DNA from: Triatoma infestans
Taxonomy: Eukaryota; Arthropoda; Insecta; Hemiptera; Reduviidae
Direction of reading: 5' to 3'
DNA: 64,000 nucleotides
Assembly (NCBI GenBank): GCA_011037195.1
Contig: JAAEAF010014528.1
Location: 62,001-126,000 of the forward strand
Made by a program: the position numbers and the translations under genes. A model generated the notes under the pieces. It was given only the letters and a program-made list of their open reading frames with translations, was not told the DNA's origin and searched no databases. Of the stretch, positions 22,415-31,845 are shown piece by piece. How positions within the stretch are numbered: the first letter of the stretch is position 1; each line of letters begins with the position of its first letter.

Positions 22415-22645
22415 TGACGAAGACGGGGAAGAGAACTGGCCGGGAGACTGCAAAGAATTGACAAAAAAGTGCTAGAAATTTCAAAGTCTTTGTTGAGTTC
22501 GCTCGAGAAGTAGCGGTAATAAGAAGGACTAGACGGATATGTAGAGCTCCGCCTCTCCGTGGCAGGAACGGGAACTTGCCTACTGTGGTTTTGGCGCTTT
22601 GCGCTAGGTATGGTGGCCTGGAATGTGCGAATAATGATTTTTTCC
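22415..22645 (+). mobile_element. R1-like LINE 3' end, same family as 249-749
   Basis: It shares GAGAACTGGCCGGGAGACTG, AGTAGCGGTAATAAG-type sequence, GACTAGACGGATATGTAGAG and the terminal TGGCCTGGAATGTGCG with the fragment at 261-737. Only the extreme 3' end is present. The edges are uncertain and no target duplication was found. Confidence 0.7.
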
Positions 22646-22734
22646 CAGAATTTTCCCCAAATTTAGGTTTTCCTCGCCAAACTACTTCATTGTCCATCAA
22701 TAATGTAAAATTTAGGAATTAAAAATATGTTCTC

Positions 22735-23110
22735 CATTTCTCTCTGTCTAAAGCATCCTCCTCCATATCAATCTATATCCAGCCATATCTTCCTCCCACA
22801 GCTTTTTTCTATGCAAGTCTTGGTCGCCCTCTCTTTCTTCTTCTTTCCGGTTCCCACTCCCAAATTTTCTTTGGCAATCTTTCGTCCTAAATTCGCCTTA
22901 CATGTCCGTACCATCGTAATCTTCTTTCAGCAATGCATTCCAACACAGTCTTCTTGGTGTCCAATATTTCCCTAATATCTTCGTTTCTGACTCTTCTCGT
23001 TTTGACTTTCTGCCCGCCCGACGCCAGAAATTCATTTCGGTGGACAATACCTTCCTTTTTTCTTGAGAGCCAAGAGTCTATGTTTTGCTTCCATAAAGCA
23101 TTATATTCTG
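22735..23110 (-). pseudogene. Non-LTR reverse-transcriptase fragment (VLYGSKTWTL type)
   Basis: The minus strand reads as the thumb/connector part of a LINE reverse transcriptase. It has VLYGSKTWTLGSQE, then a MNFWRRAGRKSKREE segment and TPRRLCWNALLKEDYDGTDM, before stop codons. The YGSxTWTL followed by a FWRRxxG...R pattern is typical of RTE- or craft-like LINEs common in insects. The fragment is short, interrupted by stops, and bordered by (TA)n and an R1-like fragment. The clade is uncertain. Confidence 0.55.
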
Positions 23111-23149
23111 TACTATGGTACTATATAATATATATATATATATTTTTTT

Positions 23150-23705
23150 AGGAGGGGGAAAAATGCCCAAAGGCACCTTCCAGCTACCCGAGTTTGGTGT
23201 GTGGGGGCTACCCCTCCGGAACCGTCGGAAGACATTACTTCGGGGGGGGGGGCTCATATGTATAAGTCATCTATCCTACTCTCTTCTTGCTAAATATTAA
23301 ATAAATTCTCTCCTCTTCAGCTTCAGAATACACTCTATATACCCTGCAACTTTATTCCAAACGCCTTCCCTTCTAGCATTCTTCTAACTAGAGTATCTCT
23401 AACTAGGTCCAGTGTCTCTCCACAGTTGCTCTCTCTCTCTCTCTCTCTGTCTGTACTCCATCTGGTACACTTGAAGAAGGAGTGAGGGGCATCATCTACT
23501 TCTGCGTCACCATACATACACTTGGCGTATGTCCGTTTCTTCATCCTGTATAGGTAGCTCGGGAAGCATCCATGACCCGTCAGAAATTGCGTAAGGTAAA
23601 AATTAACCTCCCCGTTCTTCCTATTAGCCCATGCTATAGGGTCTTCGATCAGCTTGTATGTCCAACTAGCTCTTGTGTCTGTGCTTCAGCGTCTATATAA
23701 GCATG
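23150..23705 (-). pseudogene. R1/TRAS-like LINE C-terminal fragment
   Basis: The minus strand contains DPIAWANRKNGEVNFYLTQF, LTGHGCFPSYLYRMKKRTYA, then KCMYGDAEVDDAPHSFFKCT. This is the conserved R1-type order of linker, LTGHG helix, and Cys/His knuckle with the last C in FFKC. A GA-rich repeat (about 23427-23448) then spoils the frame, and the reading ends near 23335. The 3' UTR continues to about 23150 with G and C runs. It is a different family from the 0.25 and 22.4 kb copies. Confidence 0.65.
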
Positions 23706-23779
23706 GTACTATATATAAGCTTCTTCGTTCCCTTTAATATATTATTACTCAATAAGTGATAATATATTTATAATAATAA

Positions 23780-23872
23780 TAAAGTCTTACTCTGACGATA
23801 GATAAGAATTTGATAAACGGGCAGAAGTAACAAAAATGTACCATACTATGACGGATAAAAATCATACATAAA
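23780..23872 (+). mobile_element. Single relic of the 12-14 kb foldback arm
   Basis: TCTTACTCTGACGATAGATA, then AACAAAAATG and TACTATGACGGATAAAAA, match the hammerhead-like arm end of the foldbacks in order. CTGACGA is kept but the GAAACCGG block is lost. Confidence 0.5.
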
Positions 23873-25081
23873 GAGTTGATAGGTATTTATATCTGTAGAG
23901 ATCGTGTGCGAAATTTAAAGAAAACGTTTGAGCCATTTTTTTAAGAAATCACGAAATTCTGAACAAATCATATTCACTATGGCCAAACACCACGCCTAAA
24001 CGGAACAACATGTTTAAACTTCCTGCTTTGTTTTCTTATTTGCGATATTTTCATTAATTTCCGGTGAAAATTCCATTTTGAAGCAATAGAGAAAATAAAA
24101 AAAAAATTAAATAAAGAAATTCCCAGAGAAATTATTTTTGCTCAAATAAAAATTTTCTCCATGACAAGTTGATAATATCAACAGCAAAAGCTATTTTTTT
24201 TCTTTATCACCCGCATTGCTTGTTTTTTCGTATGCTACTAGTTTTAAATTTTCAATTATCAACCTTTTGTTGCTTGACAGGGAAGTATTTAGGGGGTGGA
24301 GCGGAAGAGATAAAAGAATTATTTAAAAAATTCCAATAGGGGACCAAGATCAAGAAATCCAGATAATTTTGTTATTATTAACTATTTTAAAGATAAATAT
24401 TAAATTGCTAAGATTATTAATATTGTCTGTTTTTTTTTTTCTGGATTACTACGTACAACTCAGTACAAATTAGATTTATTTCTTGTTTTTTAATTATCCA
24501 TACTATTTTAAGAGGAAGAAGTATAGTTTTCACCGGAAATATATATTCAACGGTTGTGTGTTTGTACAAAAATATTACAAAAAACAAGAGAAATCTCAAG
24601 AAGCTCAAAAATATGATATTCCGTTTAAGGGTATATGAAGGTTTCGAAACAAAATCCATCAGCCGGAAGTGCGCGACTTCCTGAATGTTTTTTTTTTTTT
24701 TAAATTTTCTCGAATACGGCTTTGATGGATTTCTTTAAATTTGGAATGCTAACTCTTCAGATATTGAGTTAAAGAAAATTTGTCATTTTACGAGTATATA
24801 TATATTTGTATTAATATAAGTTAAGTTGGGGAGAAAGTCGTGTGAGTGTTTCATACCAGGTTTTGTAATTGTAATAATTGTAGTAACACAATGTCGTGTG
24901 ATCGTTACACACTACAGTTCTTTATTTTCTGAATGATATTAGGATTATATTTGAAACTAAAAGAATCTTAGTATACAATCCGAAAAGTTATTTTTGAAAC
25001 TGTTATCCTTGAAAAATTAAGTTTTATCGACTGATTCAACCTGTATTAAAAGTTTCCTAATTTTTAAAATGATATTCAAAT
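23873..25081 (-). repeat. RA repeat relics in AT-rich DNA
   Basis: About 23890-24080 and 24505-24866 carry RA phrases (TTTTCACCGGAAATATATAT, CAGCCGGAAGTGCGCGAC, GTGTGAGTGTTTCATACCAG). They are eroded and short. The intervening DNA and the 24.87-25.08 kb stretch are unassigned. Confidence 0.5.
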
Positions 25082-25439
25082 AGTCAGGCCTTAAAATTAC
25101 AATGAGATGTTTGTACGGCCAGAGGAGTTTTTAAAGAAAAAGTATTCTTTGTTGCTCCATGGTTCGGGTGCCATTGGTGCCCTTCTTCAGGAGCTCCTTA
25201 GGGTAGGAGAGGAGTGCACGTTGAGAACGTTGAGACTAATTTCATTCTTAACATTTTCAGTCTCCACGTTCTTAACGTGCACTCCTCGCTACTCTAAAGA
25301 GATCCTGAAGAAGGGCACCAATGGTACCCGAAACGTAGAGCAGCAAAGAATTCTTCTTTTTAAAAATTCCTCTAGCCATTGCCGTACAAACATCTCATTT
25401 TCCTAATTTTATTTAGAAAAAGTCACACCTTAAAATAAC
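25082..25439. mobile_element. Small foldback element with opposed hammerhead-like motifs and 19-bp target duplication
   Basis: Two ~145-bp inverted arms start AATGAGATGTTTGTACGGC on the left and end with its inverse on the right. The flanks AGTCAGGCCTTAAAATTAC (25082-25100) and AGTCACACCTTAAAATAAC (25421-25439) match at 16 of 19 positions. The right arm has CTGAAGA (25304-25310), an A, a stem GGGCACC/GGTACCC with AAT loop, GAAA, then CGTA. The left arm (minus sense, about 25153-25197) has the same motif and a perfect closing stem GCTC/GAGC, but one A lost from GAAA. No ORF is present. Such motifs are established in Penelope-like elements. Confidence 0.75.
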
Positions 25440-25966
25440 CCTTACAAATTAGTACATACTAATCAAAATCACGTTATCATTAAGGATAAATATAAAGCAT
25501 CACTGCGAATCTAAAAAGGTCAACTTTTATCTATATATATATATATTTTTTTTTTTTTTTGTAATCTTGCGGTACACTGACAGATGGTTGGCAAAATGTC
25601 GAGATATTTATTTATTAAAGGTCGAACTAAGGATGAATGAATTTTTTTCTTGTGTCATCCCCACCCCCCAGCCACCACCAACCCACAACTTGGCGACTGC
25701 CTCCAATATTAATCTTTCATTTTTCAATTGCGTGATAATATTGTATTTATCCGATTGATCTTATTTGTATCAATGTATGATGATATTTCTTGTATTACAC
25801 ACTAAGTATTACAAAATAATAAATGTATTAATTGAATAGAAAATCAGATATTGGTAATAGGATAACTGAAAAATAATTGGTTCTGGTAGTTTTAAAAAAA
25901 AATCTGGTATTAACAATTATACAACTTTTTCTCACACAACTTCTTGACAGACAATCTAAAATGACA
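25440..25966. other. AT-rich DNA with a (TA)n/T-run
   Basis: A TA tract and T-run lie at about 25532-25560. A fragment like the RA start (TCTGGTATTAACAATTATAC) lies at about 25901. No gene recognised. Confidence 0.4.
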
Positions 25967-26392
25967 TTAAATAATAAAGTATATATATAACGTGCCTGCT
26001 GTGAGGTTCAACCAAGCATTCCAAAATCTATCGTCTCCAAACCTTACAGTCAAAGCAAAGATCCTACAGTCGAATGCTCCATATTTCACCTTCAAAACAA
26101 CCATTAACCCACAACTAAAAGTACTATTTGTAAAAGATTTAATCTCGACCCCTATAAAAGAAATGTTATTCACACCTTTGTTCTGCACTAATCCTCTAAT
26201 AGACCAGCTCTCATCTACACATCTTCTATATCTATCCTGATAATTCCACTCGTCGTTTGATAAGCAATTTAGTGAGCGTTGGAAGTCAATAATTGATTCA
26301 TTTGAAGATCCAACACTGAAGGGTGGTAAACTCTTCTCATTATCATTATCAGTGATAATATTTACTTGTTGCAGGGCCAATTGCAAATTTTA
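25967..26392 (-). pseudogene. Unrecognised protein-like module, copy 1
   Basis: An open frame of 139 residues begins MQLALQQVNIITDNDNEKSL, continues PPFSVGSSNE, LSNDEWNYQDRYRRCVDESW and SIRGLVQNKGVNNISFIGVE, and ends FWNAWLNLTAG. Two further copies lie at 30,033-30,338 (minus) and 31,078-31,440 (plus), inside the inverted LINE composite. Conservation of the reading frame across copies suggests descent from a coding sequence. I do not recognise the family; it has no signal peptide or catalytic motif that I can name. This copy lies between two fragments of the RA start. It could be a captured host exon or an uncharacterised element ORF. Confidence 0.45.
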
Positions 26393-26431
26393 AATCCAAC
26401 AAAGCAATAAAAGAATGAAAAATAAATACAT

Positions 26432-27113
26432 CTGGAAAATAAACACTCACACAACTTTCCCTTACTCCAGTTCTCAAAATTATAATTGACAAATGTTATA
26501 GTTTGTGTACCAAATTTAATGAAATTCGTCGAAAACTGAAAACACTGTTCATTAAAAGCGCACTTCCGGTTTACTAATGTTCTTAAAACTCGGAATTTTA
26601 GCCATCTATTTATTTCTAATTAATTTTGTTTGGATGATAGAATTCTATAATCAAATATGATATCACTTTAGAGGAAGCTATAACCCCACCCCTACCCTGA
26701 ATGTGCCCTTAAATGAATTTTCCCAGAGAAATGTTTTGAATAAAAGATGGAGATCTTTGGATGTTTAGTTTATATACGACGTTTCAAGAAAATAGTCGGA
26801 GCAATTTTTGAGAAAATCGCAAAAACGTAAAAAAAAACAACAACTCCGGTTGAGGAATTTTGACAGATAACGCACCGTCAGATCCCATAGTGATATCTAA
26901 ACGTAATATGAAGTTTCAACTTTCTACTGTTTTTCGTTTTTGAGCTATGCTGTTCACATACACAAAAGACACACACACACATACAGACCATTTTCTAAAA
27001 ATCACTTTTTTGGACTCATGGGACCTCAAAACGGATATTTCCGGTGAAAACACGATATCGAAAATTCGACACGATTCCAATACTTCCTCTTATTACTAGG
27101 AGTAAGAGAAAGT
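26432..27113 (+). repeat. RA repeat with one internal module deleted
   Basis: The 5' and 3' ends are complete (TCTGGAAAATAAACACTCAC and CTAGGAGTAAGAGAAAGT), but the unit is only ~680 bp. The first module runs directly into the third near 26820-26845. This fits unequal recombination between the internal modules. Confidence 0.8.
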
Positions 27114-27744
27114 ACAAAATATTTATACGCGTATTACCAATTTATGAATTTCAGATATAAATAAAAATGTACCTCAGGTAAAAAACTAGGTAAAAAAAAA
27201 TAGTTTTACTTCCGGTGTATACTGATTTTTATCAAACTAAATATTTAACAAATATTACAGTCATCTTCTTATATAAACGATAGAATCGTTATAATATACG
27301 GAAATGGCACTTTAAAGGAAATCCTAACGTCACCCTTCCCCCAGAAACTCTCTTGAATGAATTATCCGCGAAAAATGTGGCAAATAAAAATGTTGTAGCT
27401 CTTTTATTGGTTAATTGATGTACGAAATTTCTAAAAGCTTTTTTTTTGAAAAAAATTGAAATAAAAGTGATTGATTAAAATCTTTATACATTTTTATTTA
27501 CAGTCTATGGAAAATCTATTTACTTTGATTTTGGCCATAGTTGAGTCTTTCAGTAAATAAAATGACTCTTTCAGCCGATGGATTTTGTGCGCAAGCTTTC
27601 TGTCGGATATGCCGAATTACAAAAACGGTAATAAAATTTAAATTTTCTGTGAATTTTTACTTTTCAGTTATGCTGTTAATTTTGGTTATGTATGAAAGGA
27701 TAGATGAAGAGTTAAAGGTAATGTAAAGTAAAACGCTTTTTTTT
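27114..27744 (+). repeat. RA relic and AT-rich DNA
   Basis: 27190-27420 has module-like phrases (GTTTTACTTCCGGTGTATAC, TGAATTATCCGCGAAAAATG, TGTTGTAGCTC). The remainder, including the 61-residue frame at 27541-27726, has no recognised function. Confidence 0.4.
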
Positions 27745-27925
27745 TCAGGTGGCCTTAACGTCCAACTACCAAATTAAGTGTCGTGGACGGGGGTGAAAGC
27801 ACCCTACTTTACTATTAACATTTTTTAAACGAATATAAAATTTAGCAGCTATACGCTCTGACTCGAACTGGGGATCTCCCAGTTACAAGTCCATACTCAT
27901 AACCATTACACCATGCGCCTCATAC
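27745..27925 (-). mobile_element. tRNA-derived SINE with tRNA-Thr-like head
   Basis: The minus strand has GGCGCATGGTGTAATGGTTA (A box), an anticodon-arm-like CTTGTAA loop (TGT, threonine), and AGTTCGAGTC (B box). A non-tRNA body follows that ends in an A-run (CACCTGAAAAAAAAA). The T-arm stem does not pair properly, so it is read as a SINE or tRNA pseudogene, not a working tRNA. Confidence 0.6.
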
Positions 27926-29204
27926 ACGCATTCATATACAAGTTGAAGGTAGATTCAGATTTTATTATTCCCGTATATATAAGCGTTAGTCAAAACTTAT
28001 TAATCCTTATATCGAGAAGCTTGGACACACATACACGCACATACACTCTTACGGAGTATTCAATAAAAACACTTTTTCCAAACCTAAGAGTTTCAGAAAC
28101 TGTATTTCCAGTAAAACACATATTTAACTCGATTCCACAATAACTTAGCAAATAGAATAAATAAAAAAAAATCCCAACAAACAAATTACTTTTTACATTA
28201 TTTTTAGAGAACAAAACCGGATTTTAATATTGTTTTAAAATTTTAAAAAGATAATTATAATATAGCCGGAGTTTTAAACTTTTTATTTAAACCATAATAT
28301 AGTTGGGGTTGGTAAGCTCCGTCAGTTTACCCTTGAACACTAGGAGATAAGTTACTAAGGTAAAATCCATAAATAGGTCAACCGTGCATTGGGTCATACA
28401 AAACTATGAAATGTTTTATTTGTTGAAGTTTTATGAAAATTATTTTTATAAACTTTTATGGCCATAGAATTATGAACATTTTTCTAAATTTAATATTTAT
28501 TATTTATGAAAACATTTGCCGGTATTGTATTGTTTATTTAATCAATTTCAAAATGCACAGTAATATATTTAAATTTCATTTTAATATCTTTCTAAGTAAA
28601 ATTAGATTTGATACTAATGCTGAGCCATGTTGTGCAATTTCATTTAATTTTTTAAACACCGTTAAGAGAAGATTTCTTTTTATTTCCGGGTTCAGTTTCT
28701 TTAAACTTTTTGTGCACACTAAATACATACATGTAGTAGAATATCACATTTATTTTAATTATTTTTCTGTATTAATTTTATTTTAGAAACATTCTGGGGG
28801 ACTTTAGTCTTCTTTCTAATGAATTGTAAATATCCGGACGTGAGGAAAATTGGCTGACAAGAAAAGCGATTTTAGTTAATAATTTTTTTTTTTTCAAGGT
28901 TTCAAAAGTTTCTCGAAAACCACACCAACAATTTCTGTAGGCTTGACAAAGTTGGCATAGTTATCATTTTAATTCGAAACTTTATTCTTCCAAGAAAAAT
29001 TAACGCTAAAAAAATACTGGTATTAGAAACATGACTAAAAAGGACTGCCTCTGAAATGTTGTTTTATTATAATATAAGATTTTATCTTCCTATATAATAA
29101 TTACAAAGCAATAAATATTTATTAGAAATTTGTTTGAATGGTGATTTTGAAAAAATTTGTCAACCATGAAAGTTACAGTAAGAAAAATGCAATATGAGTT
29201 TTTC
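27926..29204. other. AT-rich DNA
   Basis: The long AT-rich frames, for example 28433-28786, have the composition of spacer DNA and no domain. No element boundary seen. Confidence 0.45.
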
Positions 29205-29487
29205 CAATTTTTACTTCCTCTTACTCCTAATAAGAGGAAGTATTACGATCGTATCAAATTTTCGAAATTAAATTCTTCTGAATACTTCAAAAAAATGTTT
29301 TTACCCAAATTTCCGAATGTGTGTGTATGTGTGAAGAAAATATCTCAAAAAATAATATATATATATGAAATGGCATTTATATAAATAGATAGCTTTCGTC
29401 TTTTTAAAGAAAATCGTTGTGCCTTTTTTTTTTGAGATAATCGTGAAAAATGGAAGGAAAAAAAAATCATTCAGTAAAACGGAATAT
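29205..29487. repeat. RA fragments left of the LINE composite
   Basis: 29205-29345 is the RA end in reverse sense (CTTCCTCTTACTCCTAATAA). 29390-29487 is RA in forward sense and is cut by the LINE insertion. The forward part resumes at 31846 (CAAGTTTGAACATCC) after the duplicated target. Confidence 0.65.
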
Positions 29488-30032
29488 GGGGGGATCCTGG
29501 TTCATGGATGGATCCAAAATGGCCTGCAGAACTGGAACCGCAATATATGTGAAGTTAAACCGGAGGCCTCAATTATGGATACTCCACGGCATTCCAGGCT
29601 GAAGTTTATGCTATAAAGGTCTGTGCTGAGGAGAACTTACGTTTGGGCCCTAGGAATAGGGAGATATGCATCTTTTCGGACAGCCAGCCAGCACTGAAGG
29701 CTCCAGGGGGGCATTCAGAATTACTTCTAGCCTAGTCGGGGAATCTAGGGACTCCTTGGAGGTATCAGAGACATTTTCCGTGGTAACCTGCTTCATTTTG
29801 TGTTCCACACAAGGGCTCCGAATCAAATAATCCCACCTTGTGCAGATGTTTCTTGAACCAACGTGCCCTGTAAACAGGCCAGTTATCAGAAAGATCTGAT
29901 ACCTGCATAGACCCACGGTCTTTCTGGTTCTTCTTTTACACAGCTCTGGCATAACCATTTAGCCATGTTTTGCCCCAGTATTTAGGTACCAGTGTCCTTG
30001 TAGTCAAAGATCCTACAGCCGAATGTTCCATA

Positions 30033-30345
30033 TTAAGCCTCCAAAAAAAAAAAAAACATTAACCCAGAACTAAAAGTACTATTTGTAGAAGATTTAATCT
30101 TGGCGACTATAAAAGAAATTTTATTCACCCTCTTGTTCTGCATTATTCCTCTATTAAACCAGCTCTCATCTACACATCTTCTATATCTATCCTGATAATC
30201 CCACTCGTCGTTTGACATGCGATTTAGTGGGCGTTGGAAGTCAAAATTTAATTCATTTGAAGATCCAACACTGAAGGGTAAACTCTTCTTATTATCATTA
30301 TCAGTGATACTATTTACTTGTTGCAGGGCCAATTGCATCTGCAGT
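30033..30345 (-). pseudogene. Unrecognised protein-like module, copy 2 (left arm)
   Basis: The open frame MQLALQQVNSITDNDNKKSL, then SNDEWDYQDRYRRCVDESWF, is preceded by ACAACTGCAG, which resembles a splice acceptor before ATG. It is inserted in sense orientation in the RNase H-to-knuckle linker of the LINE, after REWTQ, and is broken by an A-run near 30045. Same family as 25,967-26,392. Confidence 0.5.
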
Positions 30346-30631
30346 TGTAAATTCTACTAAAGCATTATAAAAAATAAAATCTGAGTCCATTCTCTCAGAT
30401 ACGCCCTCGCCATACTTTTAGCTATCCCCAGAACAGGTTCCGACCCAAAGAAAGTGGTGTTCGCTCCATTCCTGGCCAGTTGATCGGCTACTTCATTACC
30501 TTCCGACACCCATACCAGCCGCACTTTATTGTGCCAGGAAAGCACCTCCAAGGAGTTGTTGTGGTGGTTGGTTCCGCAGAGCTGGAAAGTACTGGAGACA
30601 TTTTCCTTGGTAGCCTGCTTCATTTTGTGGT

Positions 30632-30670
30632 CATCGACCGGTTTCGGGCGTTCGCCCATCTTCAGGATAC
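30632..30670 (-). ncRNA. Hammerhead-ribozyme-like motif, left arm
   Basis: The minus strand reads ATC, CTGAAGA, T, GGGCG-AA-CGCCC, GAAA, CCGG, TC, GATG. It matches a type I hammerhead: core CTGANGA and GAAA, stem II GGGCG/CGCCC, a palindromic ACCGGT stem III suited to dimers, the TC cleavage position, and stem I ATC/GAT. The extra T before stem II and the very short stem III are departures, and the latter is known from Penelope-type motifs. Activity is not shown. Confidence 0.55.
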
Positions 30671-30762
30671 GTTTTTCAAACAGTGTGACAACACAACACT
30701 GTCGAGTGTGAAAACTGTGTTTGCTCTGTGCAAGTCTGTGTTGTCACACTGTCTGAAAAACG

Positions 30763-30800
30763 CATCCTGAAGGTGGGCGAACGCCCGAAACCGGTCGATG
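30763..30800 (+). ncRNA. Hammerhead-ribozyme-like motif, right arm
   Basis: It reads CATC, CTGAAGG, T, GGGCG-AA-CGCCC, GAAA, CCGG, TC, GATG. Stem I CATC/GATG is perfect. The last core base of CTGANGA is G here (30773), which should weaken or abolish cleavage. It is directly opposed to the left-arm motif across ~90 bp. Confidence 0.5.
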
Positions 30801-31074
30801 ACCAGAAAATGAAGCAGGCTACCAAGGAAAATGTCTCCGATACTTTCCAGCTCTGCGGAACCAACCACCACAACAACTCTTTGGAGGTGCTTTCCTGGCA
30901 CAATAAAATGCGGCTGGTATGGGTGTAGGGACACAAGGTGATAGAAGGTAATGAAGTAGCCGATCAACTGGCCAGGAATGGAGCGAACACCACTTTCTTT
31001 GGGTCGGAACCTGTTCTGGGGATCGCTAAAAGTATGGCGAGGGCGTATCTGAGAGAATGGACTCAGATTTTATT

Positions 31075-31440
31075 TTTTATAATGCTTTAGTAGAATTGGC
31101 CCTGCAACAAGTAAATAGTATCACTGATAATGATAATGAGAAGAGTTTACCACCCTTCAGTGTTGGCTCTTCAAATGAATTAATTATTGACTTCCAACGC
31201 CCACTAAATCGCTTGTCAAACGACGAGTGGGATTATCAGGGTAGATGTAGAAGTTGTATAGATGAGAGCTGGTCTATTAGAGGATTAGTGTAGAACAAAG
31301 GCGTGAATTAAATTTCTTTTATAGTCGCCGATATTAAATCTTTTACAAATAGTACTTTTAGTTCTGGGTTTTTTTTTTTTTTGGAGGCCTAATATGGAAC
31401 ATTCGGCTGTAGAATCTTTAACTACAAGGACACGCAAAAT
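31075..31440 (+). pseudogene. Unrecognised protein-like module, copy 3 (right arm)
   Basis: LALQQVNSITDNDNEKSLPP, then LSNDEWDYQGRCRSCIDESW and SIRGLV, ends in a stop at 31291. The T-run at 31371 corresponds to the A-run in the left arm. Closer to copy 1 than copy 2 at several sites (PPFS retained). Confidence 0.5.
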
Positions 31441-31845
31441 AATTATGCCAGAGCTGTGTAAAAGAAGAACCAGAGAGACCGGGGTCTAAGCAGGTATCAG
31501 ATCTGTCTGATAACCGGCCTGTTTACAGAGCACGGTAGGTTCAAGAAACATTTGCACAAGGTGGGATTATTTGATTTGGAGCCCTTGTGTAGACTGTGTC
31601 AGGAGGAGGAAGAGACGGCCTTTCACCGGTTGTTTGATTGCATCGCAATCGGCAGAGTGAGCTACGAGATTTTCGGCACGTTGAGACCGGAGGAAATCTT
31701 ATTTCAAGAAGGACTGGTGGGGAAGAGGAGAGGATTTCTCTACTAGACATTAAGGGTTGGCACAATAAGCCTCAATGGGTAAGCTGCAGTGCCTGGATTG
31801 CAGCCCTCCCCCTTTGTCATTCTATTCTATTCTAAAACGGAATAT

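Larger units (their letters stand above)
29810..30700 (-). repeat. Left arm of a ~0.8-kb inverted repeat
   Basis: Read on the minus strand this arm contains in order: the hammerhead-like motif, the Penelope-type terminus, RNase H (VRLVWVSEGNEVADQLARNG, AKSMARAYLREWTQ), the unknown module, a LINE linker (ELCKRRTRKTVGL), and the start of the CCHC region to about 29810. The right arm (30,735-31,595) repeats this order. The arms differ by scattered substitutions and small indels, by eye roughly one in fifteen bases. The minus-strand frames here are interrupted, so this is not an active gene. Confidence 0.75.
29745..30861. mobile_element. Penelope-type insertion with 13-bp imperfect target duplication inside the RNase H region
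   Basis: The RNase H coding sequence is cut at ACTCCTTGGAGGT (29745-29757) and resumes at ACTCTTTGGAGGT near 30872 (12 of 13 identical), where the plus strand continues in frame as SLEVLSWHNKMRLVWV. The inserted unit starts with the inverse of GGAAAATGTCTCTGAT (29758-29773) and ends with GGAAAATGTCTCCGATACTT and CAACCACCACAAC on the plus strand, so its termini are inverted. It also contains an inverted copy of the neighbouring LINE sequence (left arm). Start and end are approximate to a few bases. Confidence 0.55.
30735..31595 (+). repeat. Right arm of the inverted repeat
   Basis: In plus sense: hammerhead-like motif, Penelope-type terminus, RNase H continuation (RLVWV, then a stop, EVADQLARNGANTTFFGSEP), unknown module copy, then GLSRYQICLITGLFTEHGRF and HKVGLFDLEPLC. 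Relative to the left arm it lacks TTACAACTGCAGATGCA before the module and part of the linker near 31430, so the arms have evolved independently since duplication. Confidence 0.75.
29475..31845 (+). mobile_element. I-like LINE 3' end with 13-bp target duplication, carrying an inverted composite
   Basis: TAAAACGGAATAT flanks the unit exactly (29475-29487 and 31833-31845), inside an RA copy. The first part (29488 to about 29757) encodes the start of an RNase H domain on the plus strand: FMDGSK, a Y-A-x-K-A-C-A-E-E-N-L-R-L region, ICIFSDSQPALKA and SLVGESRDSLEV. The last part (31550-31832) encodes HKVGLFDLEPLCRLCQEEEE and TAFHRLFDC, the CCHC knuckle, and ends with a TTCTA tail. Between them lies a second insertion forming ~0.8 kb inverted arms. 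The catalytic RT part is absent through 5' truncation. Confidence 0.75.

Noticed and set aside
27852..27919. Functional tRNA-Thr gene
   Set aside because: A and B boxes fit but T-arm and acceptor stems do not pair and a SINE body follows.
28433..28786. 117-residue open frame
   Set aside because: Extreme Phe/Ile/Asn/Tyr bias typical of AT-rich spacer, no domain, no splice context.
30480..30967. Several overlapping frames on both strands (IGYFITFRHPY type)
   Set aside because: They are antisense shadows of the RNase H and terminus sequence in the inverted arms.
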